From Bacteroidota bacterium (GTDB taxonomy: Bacteria; Bacteroidota; Rhodothermia; Rhodothermales; Rubricoccaceae): a stretch of DNA of 64,000 bases. The position numbers and the translations under genes are program-made. The notes under the pieces were generated by a model. The model was not told where the DNA came from. It did no database searches and saw nothing but the letters and a program-made list of their open reading frames with translations. How positions within the stretch are numbered: position 1 is the stretch's first letter; the number at the start of each line of letters is the position of its first letter. Of the stretch, positions 1 through 6,771 are shown one piece after another. The stretch spans positions 346,788 to 410,787 of the forward strand of contig JBCBNX010000004.1 in the NCBI GenBank assembly GCA_039821555.1. The letters are read 5' to 3'.

Positions 1-3
1 ACT

Positions 4-24
4 CGCAACACGTAACACGAAATA
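4..24. repeat. heptanucleotide tandem repeat, 3 units
   Basis: Three consecutive 7-base units, CGCAACA, CGTAACA and CGAAATA, sit just upstream of the histidine kinase start at 32. The last unit carries the in-frame TAG at 23-25, which rules out an upstream extension of that gene. Two more 7-base arrays of a different sequence occur at 6539 and 55875. Confidence 0.5.
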
Positions 25-31
25 GACCACC

Positions 32-1429
32 GTGGCGCTCCCGTTCAGCAAAGGCAGCCGGCTCCGGCGCAACCATCGGCTTCAGGTGGTTCTGCGCGTT
101 GCTGGCATCGGCGCGACCGTGGCGGGGACGCTCTGGTTGTGGCGCGCCGACCTCTACCTCGCCGCCGCGCTTGCGGCCGGCGGGGTGCTGTGGGGCCTCG
201 CGTCGCTCGTGCGCTACACTGAGAAGACGCCGCGCGACCTCACGCGCTTCCTCGAAGCCATCCGCTACGACGACTTCTCGCAGGGCTTCTCGTCGGCGGG
301 GCGGGGCGGGCTGTTCGAGGATTTGAGCGCGGCGTTCAACGAGGTCACCGATGCCTTCCGGCGTATCCGTAGCGAGCGCGAAGAGCAGGCGCGGACGCTC
401 CAGACCGTCATCCAGCACGTCGGCGTGGCGCTCATCGCCTTCCGGCCGGACACCGGCGAGGTCGTGCTCGTCAACAACGCGGCGAAGCGGCTGCTCGGCC
501 TCGGGCGGTTCCGTTCGCTGCAAAAGCTCGACGCGACCGAGCCGACGCTGGCCCGGACGCTCCGGCGTCTCCAGTCAGGCAGCCGCACCCTCGTGACGCT
601 CGAACGCGAGGACCAGCCGCTGCAACTCTTTGTCAACGCGACGCGCTTCCGACTCGTCGGGACGGTGCATACGCTCGTGACGCTGCAAGACATCCGACAG
701 GAACTGGAGGCGAAGGAGATGGACGCCTGGCAGCAACTCACGCGCGTGCTCACCCACGAGATTGCCAACTCGGTTGCGCCGATCGCCTCGCTCGCCTCGA
801 CGGCCAGCGGCCTGCTCATCGAGGCACCGCCCTCCGGCGATGGCGGCGGGCCGCCGCGCGTCCACGCCCTCGACGCCGACGACGCCACCGACGTGCACGA
901 GGCGCTGCGCACCATCGAGCGGCGTAGCAAGGGCCTCATGCACTTCGTGGATGCCTACCGCAGCCTCGCGAAGGTCCCCAAGCCGAAGCTCGAACTCGTC
1001 GCCGTGCGCGAACTCGCCGCGCCGATGCGCTACCTCCTCCGCGCCTCGCTCGACGCCCACGGCATTGCCTTCGACATCGACATCGAGCCGGACATGCTGG
1101 AGGTCGCCGCCGACCCCGAACTCATCGAGCAGGTGCTCATCAACCTGCTCCTCAACGCGATTCAGGCGTTGGAGGGCCAGCCCGACGGCCGCATCGTGCT
1201 GCGCGCCTTCGCCGGGCCGACGGGGCGCCCCGTGATCGAGATCGTGGACAACGGCCCCGGTATCCAGCCCGAGGCGCGCGACAAGATCTTCGTGCCGTTC
1301 TTCACCACCAAGCAGAGCGGGTCCGGCATCGGCCTCGCGCTCTCGCGGCAGATCTTGCGCCGCCATGGCGGCACCCTCACCGTGCGCTCTACGCCCGACG
1401 TTGAGACCGTTTTTGCATTGCGTTTCTGA
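32..1429 (+). CDS. NtrY-like sensor histidine kinase
   Basis: Membrane-bound sensor kinase that autophosphorylates on His and passes the phosphate to a response regulator not present in the window, perhaps encoded just upstream. Two hydrophobic helices near residues 20-60 with almost no periplasmic loop suggest sensing in or below the membrane. A PAS-like segment follows around residues 115-220 ('VIQHVGVALIAF...VNNAAKRLLG'). The H box is LTHEIANSVAPI with His near residue 242, then an N box around 'LINLLLNAIQAL', a G1 box DNGPGI and a G2 box GSGIGLALS. This order is that of NtrY-type kinases. Start is GTG at 32; a TAG at 23-25 in the same frame excludes an earlier start. The sensed signal cannot be told from sequence. 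Confidence 0.85.
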   Translation: MALPFSKGSRLRRNHRLQVVLRVAGIGATVAGTLWLWRADLYLAAALAAGGVLWGLASLVRYTEKTPRDLTRFLEAIRYDDFSQGFSSAGRGGLFEDLSAAFNEVTDAFRRIRSEREEQARTLQTVIQHVGVALIAFRPDTGEVVLVNNAAKRLLGLGRFRSLQKLDATEPTLARTLRRLQSGSRTLVTLEREDQPLQLFVNATRFRLVGTVHTLVTLQDIRQELEAKEMDAWQQLTRVLTHEIANSVAPIASLASTASGLLIEAPPSGDGGGPPRVHALDADDATDVHEALRTIERRSKGLMHFVDAYRSLAKVPKPKLELVAVRELAAPMRYLLRASLDAHGIAFDIDIEPDMLEVAADPELIEQVLINLLLNAIQALEGQPDGRIVLRAFAGPTGRPVIEIVDNGPGIQPEARDKIFVPFFTTKQSGSGIGLALSRQILRRHGGTLTVRSTPDVETVFALRF

Positions 1430-1484
1430 TCGACCGGAATTAGCGTCTGCTTTGACCTCCGTGTAACCCGCTTGCCCTGCTGTG

Positions 1485-2090
1485 ATGTCTGCTCCTGCCC
1501 TGCTCAGCGTGCTCTTCGTTCTCCTCGCCGCAGGCGGCTGTGTGGCACCGCAGCCTGCGGCGGACACGGCAGGCACGGCCACGGAGGCGGTTTCGTCGGA
1601 GCCGCCCGCGTCGCTGACCATCGCCGCCATCGAGCGGGCGGTGTTTGCCGCAGCCAACGAGGCCCGGCAGCGGCAAGGCCTCGCAATGCTCGACCCGGAC
1701 GCCGCCCTCGCTGAGATCGCCCGGAAGCACAGCGTGCGCATGGCGACCGTCGGCTTCTTCGCCCACCGCGACGACCTCGGCCAGCAGCCCGCCGACCGCG
1801 CCCGCAACGACGACTACGACTACCGGCGCTTCGGCGAGAACCTCTTCCGGGGATCGCTCTGGGACAGCCGCACGACGCGCCGCAGCGCGCTCGGCGAGGT
1901 GACCGTGACCTACGACTGGCACACCGCCGAGACGCTCGCCGACGAGGTAGTCGAGGGGTGGCTCACGAGCCCGTCGCACCGCGAAAACCTGCTCTCGCCC
2001 GACTATGCTCGCATGGGCATCGGCGTCGCCGCGGACGACGAGCGCGAGGTGTTCGTCACGCAAAACCTCAGCCTCCCGCGCGGTAGCTGA
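1485..2090 (+). CDS. CAP-domain (SCP/PR-1-like) lipoprotein
   Basis: Secreted lipoprotein with a CAP fold. The N-terminus is a short signal peptide ending in a lipobox (LAAGGC, Cys near residue 18). A low-complexity Ala/Glu/Ser stretch follows, then the CAP domain. Family hallmarks are seen in order: 'NEARQRQGL', 'AEIARKHSVRMATVGFFAHRD', 'GENLF' and 'WLTSPSHRENLLSPDYARMGIGV'. The His and Glu residues forming the CAP cavity are present. The segment between 'GENLF' and 'WLTSP' is longer than usual (about 40 residues). The ATG at 1485 is preferred over the GTG at 1482. Bacterial CAP proteins have varied or unknown roles at the envelope; no substrate is implied by the neighbours. Confidence 0.8.
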   Translation: MSAPALLSVLFVLLAAGGCVAPQPAADTAGTATEAVSSEPPASLTIAAIERAVFAAANEARQRQGLAMLDPDAALAEIARKHSVRMATVGFFAHRDDLGQQPADRARNDDYDYRRFGENLFRGSLWDSRTTRRSALGEVTVTYDWHTAETLADEVVEGWLTSPSHRENLLSPDYARMGIGVAADDEREVFVTQNLSLPRGS

Positions 2091-2108
2091 GGATGTGTGG
2101 CCGTCTGC

Positions 2109-2177
2109 AGGTGTGAACGTGTGGAAGTACGGCCGCATCGTACGTTCACACCGTCCTACGTGCACACGTTCACACCT
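2109..2177. repeat. 15-bp perfect inverted repeat with a third internal copy
   Basis: AGGTGTGAACGTGTG at 2109-2123 is exactly complementary to 2163-2177. A second partner, ACGTTCACACC at 2142-2152, lies between the arms, so the left arm can pair with either of two right arms. The element ends seven bases before the ATG of the aminotransferase gene at 2184. It could be a repeat remnant, an mRNA leader switch or a terminator for the CAP gene; there is no T-run. Confidence 0.6.
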
Positions 2178-2183
2178 GACCCG

Positions 2184-3080
2184 ATGCTCCAGACCGCCGA
2201 CCCTCGCAACGCCGACCTGATCGTCAACATCAACGGGCGGCTCGTCCACCGTGACGAGGCGGGCGTGAGCCCCTTCGACAGCGTCGTGCAGGGCGGCGAT
2301 GGCGTCTGGGAGGGGCTGCGGCTCTACGACGGGCGCATCTTCCGGCTCACCGAGCACCTGCGCCGCCTCCGCGACTCGGCCAAGGCGCTCGCGTTCGCCG
2401 AGATCCCATCGCTCGATCATATCCGGCATGAGTTGAAGCGCACGCTGGAGGCCAACGGCATGACCGACGGCGTGCACATCCGCCTCACGCTTACGCGCGG
2501 CGTCAAGATCACGAGTGGCATGGACCCGCGCCTCAACCAGAGCGGCCCGACGCTGATCGTGCTGCCCGAGTGGAAAGCGCCGGTCTATCGCAAGTCTGGC
2601 CTCAGGCTCATCACCGCGTCCGTGCGCCGCTTTCCGCCCGACTGCCTCGACCCGAAGATCCACCACAACAACCTCCTGCAGAGCATCCTCGCCAAGATCG
2701 AGGCCAACGTGGCCGGAGCCGACAGCGCGCTCATGCTCGACCGCGAGGGCTTCATCGCCGAGTGCAACGGCACGCACGTCTTTTTGGTGACGGACGGTAC
2801 CGTGCTCACGAGCCACACCGACGCCTGCCCCGAGGGCATCACGCGCCAGACGATCCTCGATTTGTGCGTGCGCCACGGCATCCCGCACGCCGTCCGCCGC
2901 CTTTCTACGACCGATGCCTACCGCGCCGACGAGGTGTTCTGCACCGGCACGATGGGCGAACTCGCCGGCGTCCTCGGCCTCGACGGGCGCGTGATCGGCG
3001 AGGGCACCGTCGGCCCGCTCACGCAGCGCCTCTCCGCGCTCTACGCCGAGGAGACACGCACGGCGGGGGAGGTGGTGTGA
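2184..3080 (+). CDS. class IV PLP aminotransferase (branched-chain or D-amino-acid type)
   Basis: PLP enzyme of fold type IV (IlvE, D-amino-acid transaminase, aminodeoxychorismate lyase). The N-terminus 'VNINGRLVHRDEAGVSPFD' is the typical family opening. The likely PLP lysine lies in 'DPKIHHNNLL', and 'EGFIAECNGTHVFLV' and 'CPEGITRQTIL' match the cofactor-phosphate and substrate loops. At 298 residues it has the usual length. An earlier in-frame start at 2097 would run through the inverted repeat, so the ATG at 2184 is chosen. Which amino acid it uses is not certain; a branched-chain role fits the RidA gene 160 bp downstream, because RidA clears imines that damage IlvE-type enzymes. Confidence 0.82.
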   Translation: MLQTADPRNADLIVNINGRLVHRDEAGVSPFDSVVQGGDGVWEGLRLYDGRIFRLTEHLRRLRDSAKALAFAEIPSLDHIRHELKRTLEANGMTDGVHIRLTLTRGVKITSGMDPRLNQSGPTLIVLPEWKAPVYRKSGLRLITASVRRFPPDCLDPKIHHNNLLQSILAKIEANVAGADSALMLDREGFIAECNGTHVFLVTDGTVLTSHTDACPEGITRQTILDLCVRHGIPHAVRRLSTTDAYRADEVFCTGTMGELAGVLGLDGRVIGEGTVGPLTQRLSALYAEETRTAGEVV

Positions 3081-3241
3081 GCCTTCGTGCGTCCGGGTCG
3101 TGCTCTACTGGGCCAGTTTATATCACGGTGCCCTTGAAGGGATAGCGGTGACCGTAAGTTGTCACAGGCCCTTCCGATCATAGGTGCCTTGCGTTTACTC
3201 ACCCCCGACGCCGCTCACGGTGTCGATTACCCAGACCCCTC

Positions 3242-3637
3242 ATGTCCACCGATCGCCAAGTGACCCGCTTCGGGCCGTTCAAAGACTTCATCGCCAACGG
3301 CGTCAAACAAGGAGACACAATCTACATCTCGGGCCAAGTTGGCACCGACGGCGAAGGCAACCTCGTTGGCGAGGGCGACCTCGCGGCACAGACCCGGCAA
3401 GCCTACGCAAACGTCCAGGAGGTCCTCGCTCACTTCGGCGCGACGATGGACCACGTGGTCGACGAGACCTGGTACGTGACCGACATCGGCGCGACGATGG
3501 CCAACGTGGGCGAACTGTTTGGCATCCGTGCAGAGGCGTACGGCAAGAACCCCGAGGTGGCACAGACGATGATCCAAGTCGCCGGGCTGGTCATGCCGAT
3601 GCTGTCCATCGAGATCAAGTGCGTGGCCCGCGTCTGA
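3242..3637 (+). CDS. ridA: RidA family reactive-imine deaminase
   Basis: Small YjgF/UK114-type protein of 131 residues, the family's normal length. RidA trimers hydrolyse 2-aminoacrylate and other enamine/imine by-products of PLP enzymes. Visible landmarks are 'GDTIYISGQVGTDGEGNLV', 'QTRQAYANVQEVLAHFGATMDHVV' and the C-terminal 'PMLSIEIKCVARV'. In canonical RidA the substrate carboxylate is held by an Arg in a C-terminal 'RVEIE' strand; here that position reads 'MLSIEIK', so the Arg is not obvious and this may belong to a Rid1-7 subgroup with other chemistry. It lies downstream of a class IV aminotransferase on the same strand. Confidence 0.85.
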   Translation: MSTDRQVTRFGPFKDFIANGVKQGDTIYISGQVGTDGEGNLVGEGDLAAQTRQAYANVQEVLAHFGATMDHVVDETWYVTDIGATMANVGELFGIRAEAYGKNPEVAQTMIQVAGLVMPMLSIEIKCVARV

Positions 3638-3653
3638 TCGCCAGTGTATGAGG

Positions 3654-3683
3654 CGTATGTCTCGTCGGTGTGCGAGGCATACG
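3654..3683. repeat. 11-bp-stem hairpin between ridA and ydeI-like gene
   Basis: CGTATGTCTCG at 3654-3664 pairs with CGAGGCATACG at 3673-3683 with one G-T wobble and an 8-base loop. A further partial copy (GTATGAGGC) precedes it, giving the same three-part layout as the inverted repeat at 2109-2177 but with another sequence. No T-run follows. Confidence 0.45.
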
Positions 3684-3726
3684 GCCCTGCATGTACGAAG
3701 CAGAATCCCCTGTCTCCTCCTAAGCC

Positions 3727-4299
3727 ATGTCCGATCTCGAACAGGTCAGCGTCGCGTCGGCAGCCGAGTGGCGGGTGTGGCTGGAGGCGAACCACGCGCA
3801 GGAGGCGTCGATCTGGCTCGTCACCTACAAGAAGGCGGTCCCTGGCAAGTACGTCTCGGCGTCCGAGGTGCTGGACGAGGCGCTGTGCTTCGGCTGGATG
3901 GACGGGCGCCGCAAGAAGCTCGACGCCCAACGGACGATGCAACTCCTATCGCCGCGCAAGACGCAGCACTGGGCTAAGAGTTACAAAGACCGGGTGGCGC
4001 GCCTGACCGCCGAAGGACGCATGCACGAGGCGGGGCTGCAGGTCGTCGCGGCAGCCAAAGCCAGCGGCATGTGGGACTTCATGAACGACGTGGACGCGCT
4101 CGTCGTCCCTGCTGACCTGGAAGCGGCCTTCGAGCGCAACCCGGTCGCATGGGGTCACTACGAGGCCTTCCCGGGCTCCGCCAAGCGCGATCTCCTGCGA
4201 TGGATCAAGCTCGCCAAGCGGTCGCAGACGCGAGCCGCGCGAATCGAGAAGGCCGTCGCGCTCGCAGCTCAGAACAAGCGCGCTTCGGGGACGAGATAG
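3727..4299 (+). CDS. YdeI/OmpD-associated family protein
   Basis: Cytosolic protein of 190 residues in the YdeI family, which is linked in enterobacteria to resistance to polymyxin and other cationic peptides but has no known biochemical activity. Characteristic segments are 'WRVWLEANHAQEASIWLVTYKK' (N-terminal), 'VLDEALCFGWMDGRRKKLD' and the C-terminal Lys/Arg-rich helix 'RDLLRWIKLAKRSQTRAARIEK', where family members carry 'W.. AKR..TR.RRI'. A hairpin at 4332-4353 lies just downstream. Confidence 0.75.
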   Translation: MSDLEQVSVASAAEWRVWLEANHAQEASIWLVTYKKAVPGKYVSASEVLDEALCFGWMDGRRKKLDAQRTMQLLSPRKTQHWAKSYKDRVARLTAEGRMHEAGLQVVAAAKASGMWDFMNDVDALVVPADLEAAFERNPVAWGHYEAFPGSAKRDLLRWIKLAKRSQTRAARIEKAVALAAQNKRASGTR

Positions 4300-4331
4300 G
4301 GCAGCACGGTGCGGCGACCTGGCCTGGTTGT

Positions 4332-4353
4332 GCCCTCGTCTTCAGATGAGGGC
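4332..4353 (+). terminator. possible hairpin terminator without T-run
   Basis: GCCCTCGTC at 4332-4340 pairs with GATGAGGGC at 4345-4353 across a 4-base loop with one wobble pair, and the stem can be extended outward across a bulge (TGTG with CACA). It follows the ydeI-like stop by 32 bp. Lack of a U-tract keeps confidence low. Confidence 0.3.
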
Positions 4354-4501
4354 CCACACTGCGAGACGGCGTCCCCTCCGAGTTGCCGAGCTGTTGCACC
4401 CTCACGGGCATAGCACCGTAGAGCACCGCAGGCGTTGGCTTCTGTAGATCGGCCCCATCGCAACGATGCGCTCTTCTCCGACGGCTGCGATTCCCCCAAC
4501 A

Positions 4502-5473
4502 ATGCGGGCGGCGGTGGTTACGGCCTACGGGTCGCCTGAGGTCGTGCAAATCCAGCGTGTCGCAACGCCCACGCCGAAAAGCGACGAGGTGCTCATCCGC
4601 GTCCAGACCGCTACGGTCTCCTCGGGCGACTGGCGCGTGCGCAGTCTGACCGTGCCGCCGGGCTTCGGCCTCGTAATGCGGCTTCTCTTCGGCGTGCGTG
4701 GACCACGCCAACCCATCCTTGGCTCCGAACTCGCCGGCACCGTCGTGGCCGTAGGCGCCGACGTCACCCGCTTCCGCATCGGCGATGACGTGTTTGCCTA
4801 CAGCGACGGGCGGCTGGGCGCGCACGCCGAGTTCGTTGCCGTCTCCGCCAATGGCCCCATCGCGCCGAAACCCGCTGCGCTCTCGTGGGAGGTAGCGGCG
4901 GCGCTCTCGTTCGGCAGCAACACGGCGCTGCACTTTTTCCGGAAGGGCAACCTCCAGACGGGCGAACGTGTCCTCGTCAACGGCGCCTCGGGCAGCGTCG
5001 GTACGGCCGCCGTGCAGTTCGCCAAGCACCTCGGCGCGCACGTGACGGGGGTCTGCAGTACGCGCAACGTAGACCTCGTCACGAGTTTGGGGGCGGACGC
5101 CGTGATCGACTACACCGAGCGGGACTTCGTTGAGGAAGACGCGCGCTATGATGTGGTGATGGACACCGCTGGGACGGCGCCGTTTGCCAGGAGCGAGCGC
5201 GTGCTCAACGAGGGCGGTCGACTGCTGCAGGTGCTGGGCGGCTTGCCCGATATGCTCCGCGCCCCGCTCGTGGCACTGCGCACCGACAAACGCATCGTCG
5301 CAGGCAACGCGCCGGGGAGCGCCGAGAACCAGCGCGAGCTCGCGGCACTCGCCGAGGCGGGCGTGCTCAAGCCGGTGGTCGACCGCGTCTACCCACTCGA
5401 CGAGATCGTCGAAGCGCATCGCTACGTGGAGACCGGACGAAAGCGCGGCAACGTCGTCGTCGCGGTGAGCTAA
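4502..5473 (+). CDS. NAD(P)H quinone-oxidoreductase-like MDR protein
   Basis: Zinc-independent medium-chain dehydrogenase/reductase of the quinone oxidoreductase group. It starts MRAAVVTAYGSPEVVQ, the classic opening, which sets the ATG at 4502 rather than an upstream one at 4466. The N-terminal GroES-like domain holds 'GSELAGTVVAVGADVTRF'. The Rossmann domain has the nucleotide motif 'VNGASGSVGTAAVQFAKHLGA', and its C-terminal closing segment is 'YPLDEIVEAHRYVETGRKRGNVVV'. At 323 residues the length is normal. No structural-zinc cysteine cluster is present. Expected to reduce enones or quinones with NADPH; the actual substrate is unknown. Converges on pyrF with 18 bp between the stop codons. 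Confidence 0.8.
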   Translation: MRAAVVTAYGSPEVVQIQRVATPTPKSDEVLIRVQTATVSSGDWRVRSLTVPPGFGLVMRLLFGVRGPRQPILGSELAGTVVAVGADVTRFRIGDDVFAYSDGRLGAHAEFVAVSANGPIAPKPAALSWEVAAALSFGSNTALHFFRKGNLQTGERVLVNGASGSVGTAAVQFAKHLGAHVTGVCSTRNVDLVTSLGADAVIDYTERDFVEEDARYDVVMDTAGTAPFARSERVLNEGGRLLQVLGGLPDMLRAPLVALRTDKRIVAGNAPGSAENQRELAALAEAGVLKPVVDRVYPLDEIVEAHRYVETGRKRGNVVVAVS

Positions 5474-5491
5474 CCGTTACGGCCTGACGGC

Positions 5492-6295
5492 TCACACGGG
5501 CAGCATGGCGGCGAGTGCCTGCGCAGCCGTACACGCGGCCTCAGCGAAGTCGTCGCCCGACGAGGCGTAGAGTATGCCGCGGCTGCTGTTCACGAGCAGC
5601 GGCCCGCCCGCATTGGCGTCGAGGACAGCCTCGGCCGAGCCGCCCTGGGCACCGACGCCGGGGACTAGGAAGGGCACGTTGGGATGCGCCCAGCGGAGCG
5701 CGGTCAGGATCTCGGGCCGCGTCGCGCCCACCACGAAGCCAACCGAGCCGGGAGCGTCCGCCGCTGTCTCCACGGCGAGGTCCGCGACGTGTGCGTGGAC
5801 GGGGCGGCTCTCGAAGACGATGTCCTGGAGGTCGGCCCCGCTCGGATTTGAGGTCGCCACGAGCACAAAGGCACAGCCGTGCGCCGCGTCCAGGAAGGGG
5901 CGGATAGCGTCGCGGCCCATGTAGGGCGTCACCGTAACAGCGTCCACGCCGAGCGTGTCGAAAAACGCGGCGGCATAGCGCTTGGCCGTGTTGCCGATGT
6001 CGCCGCGCTTGCCGTCGGCGATGGTCAGCCGATTCTCGGGGATCGCCTCCAGCGTGGCTTCGAGTGCGCGCCAGCCGTCGGTGCCGAGCGCCTCGTAGAA
6101 CGCCAGGTTGGGCTTGTAGGCGCACGCGATGTCTGCCGTCGCTTCGACGATGGCGCGGTTGAAGCGGACGACGGCCTCGTGGGCCGGGAGGTCGGCGAGC
6201 GGAGCAGGCAGCCGCGCGGGGTCGGGGTCGAGGCCGACGCAGAGCGCGGCCCCGGTGGTCGCCTGCGCGGCGCGGAGCTTGTCGAAAAAGAGCAC
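5492..6295 (-). CDS. pyrF: orotidine 5'-phosphate decarboxylase (type 2)
   Basis: Last step of de novo pyrimidine synthesis, OMP to UMP plus CO2. The signature 'LTIADGKRGDIGNTAKRYA' carries the catalytic Asp-Lys-Asp charge network. 'CVGLDPDPARLP', 'YKPNLAFYEALG' and the phosphate loop 'PFLVPGVGAQGG' mark the longer type 2 (PyrF subfamily 2) enzymes. At 267 residues it has the expected size. The start is GTG at 6295, directly before LFFDKL. No other pyrimidine genes are nearby. The region upstream is a repeat-rich spacer rather than an operon partner. Confidence 0.92.
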   Translation of the reverse strand: MLFFDKLRAAQATTGAALCVGLDPDPARLPAPLADLPAHEAVVRFNRAIVEATADIACAYKPNLAFYEALGTDGWRALEATLEAIPENRLTIADGKRGDIGNTAKRYAAAFFDTLGVDAVTVTPYMGRDAIRPFLDAAHGCAFVLVATSNPSGADLQDIVFESRPVHAHVADLAVETAADAPGSVGFVVGATRPEILTALRWAHPNVPFLVPGVGAQGGSAEAVLDANAGGPLLVNSSRGILYASSGDDFAEAACTAAQALAAMLPV

Positions 6296-6318
6296 GGTGA
6301 GAGCACACAGTTCGTGGG

Positions 6319-6468
6319 TGTCATCCTGAGCGCAATCCGTACAGCGGATGAAGCCGAAGGATCTTTGTCTGTCTCGGCGCTGCGATCAGGGCTTGAAAGC
6401 CGGTTGACAGATCCCCTGCCTTCGCGAGGGCAGGCTCTTCGGACTCGCTACGCTCGCTTAGGACGACA
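6319..6468. repeat. intergenic inverted-repeat element, about 150 bp
   Basis: The left edge GTCATCCTGAGCG at 6319 and right edge CGCTTAGGACGAC ending near 6466 are imperfect reverse complements with two differences. Inside are 'GAAGGATCT' and a small hairpin CCTGCC..GGCAGG around 6418-6433. This is the layout of the widespread 'TCATCCTGAGCG...GAAGGATCT' intergenic palindromes found in many bacteria. It fills part of the 476-bp gap between pyrF and the acyl-CoA dehydrogenase gene, in which no gene was found. Confidence 0.6.
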
Positions 6469-6538
6469 AGGTGAAAGGCGGTAACGAAACGGGATCGCAG
6501 CCAACCTCGGCACCGCGACACTGCGACAAGAAACCAAA

Positions 6539-6584
6539 GGACGGGGGACGAATGACGGAGGACAACTACCAATAGACGAAGGAG
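6539..6584. repeat. degenerate heptanucleotide array (GGACNNN)
   Basis: Units in a strict 7-base phase read GGACGGG, GGACGAA, TGACGGA, GGACAAC, TACCAAT, AGACGAA and GGAGGCG. The same GGACNNN heptad occurs at 55875-55899 at the 5' end of gatB. It lies about 190 bp upstream of the acyl-CoA dehydrogenase start. Confidence 0.5.
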
Positions 6585-6771
6585 GCGTCGCCAATCCATC
6601 GTGAAGTCAAAAAAGGATGGGAGCACGGTTCGATTCGGCCCGTAGATTGCGGCCTCGAAAGCGCTTCCGAAAATCTGGTGATTGGGAGCCAGTTGCGCTT
6701 CAGAGCGTGGAAGTCCTACCGTTCCTGGGTTCTCCACTTCCCCTCCGCATTCAACCGACCGACTCCGACCT

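Noticed and set aside
575..2888. Long open frames on the minus strand opposite the histidine kinase, CAP and aminotransferase genes
   Set aside because: They are low-complexity, Arg/Ala/Val-rich and lack any family motif; GC-rich antisense frames are expected here, while the plus-strand frames have clear domains.
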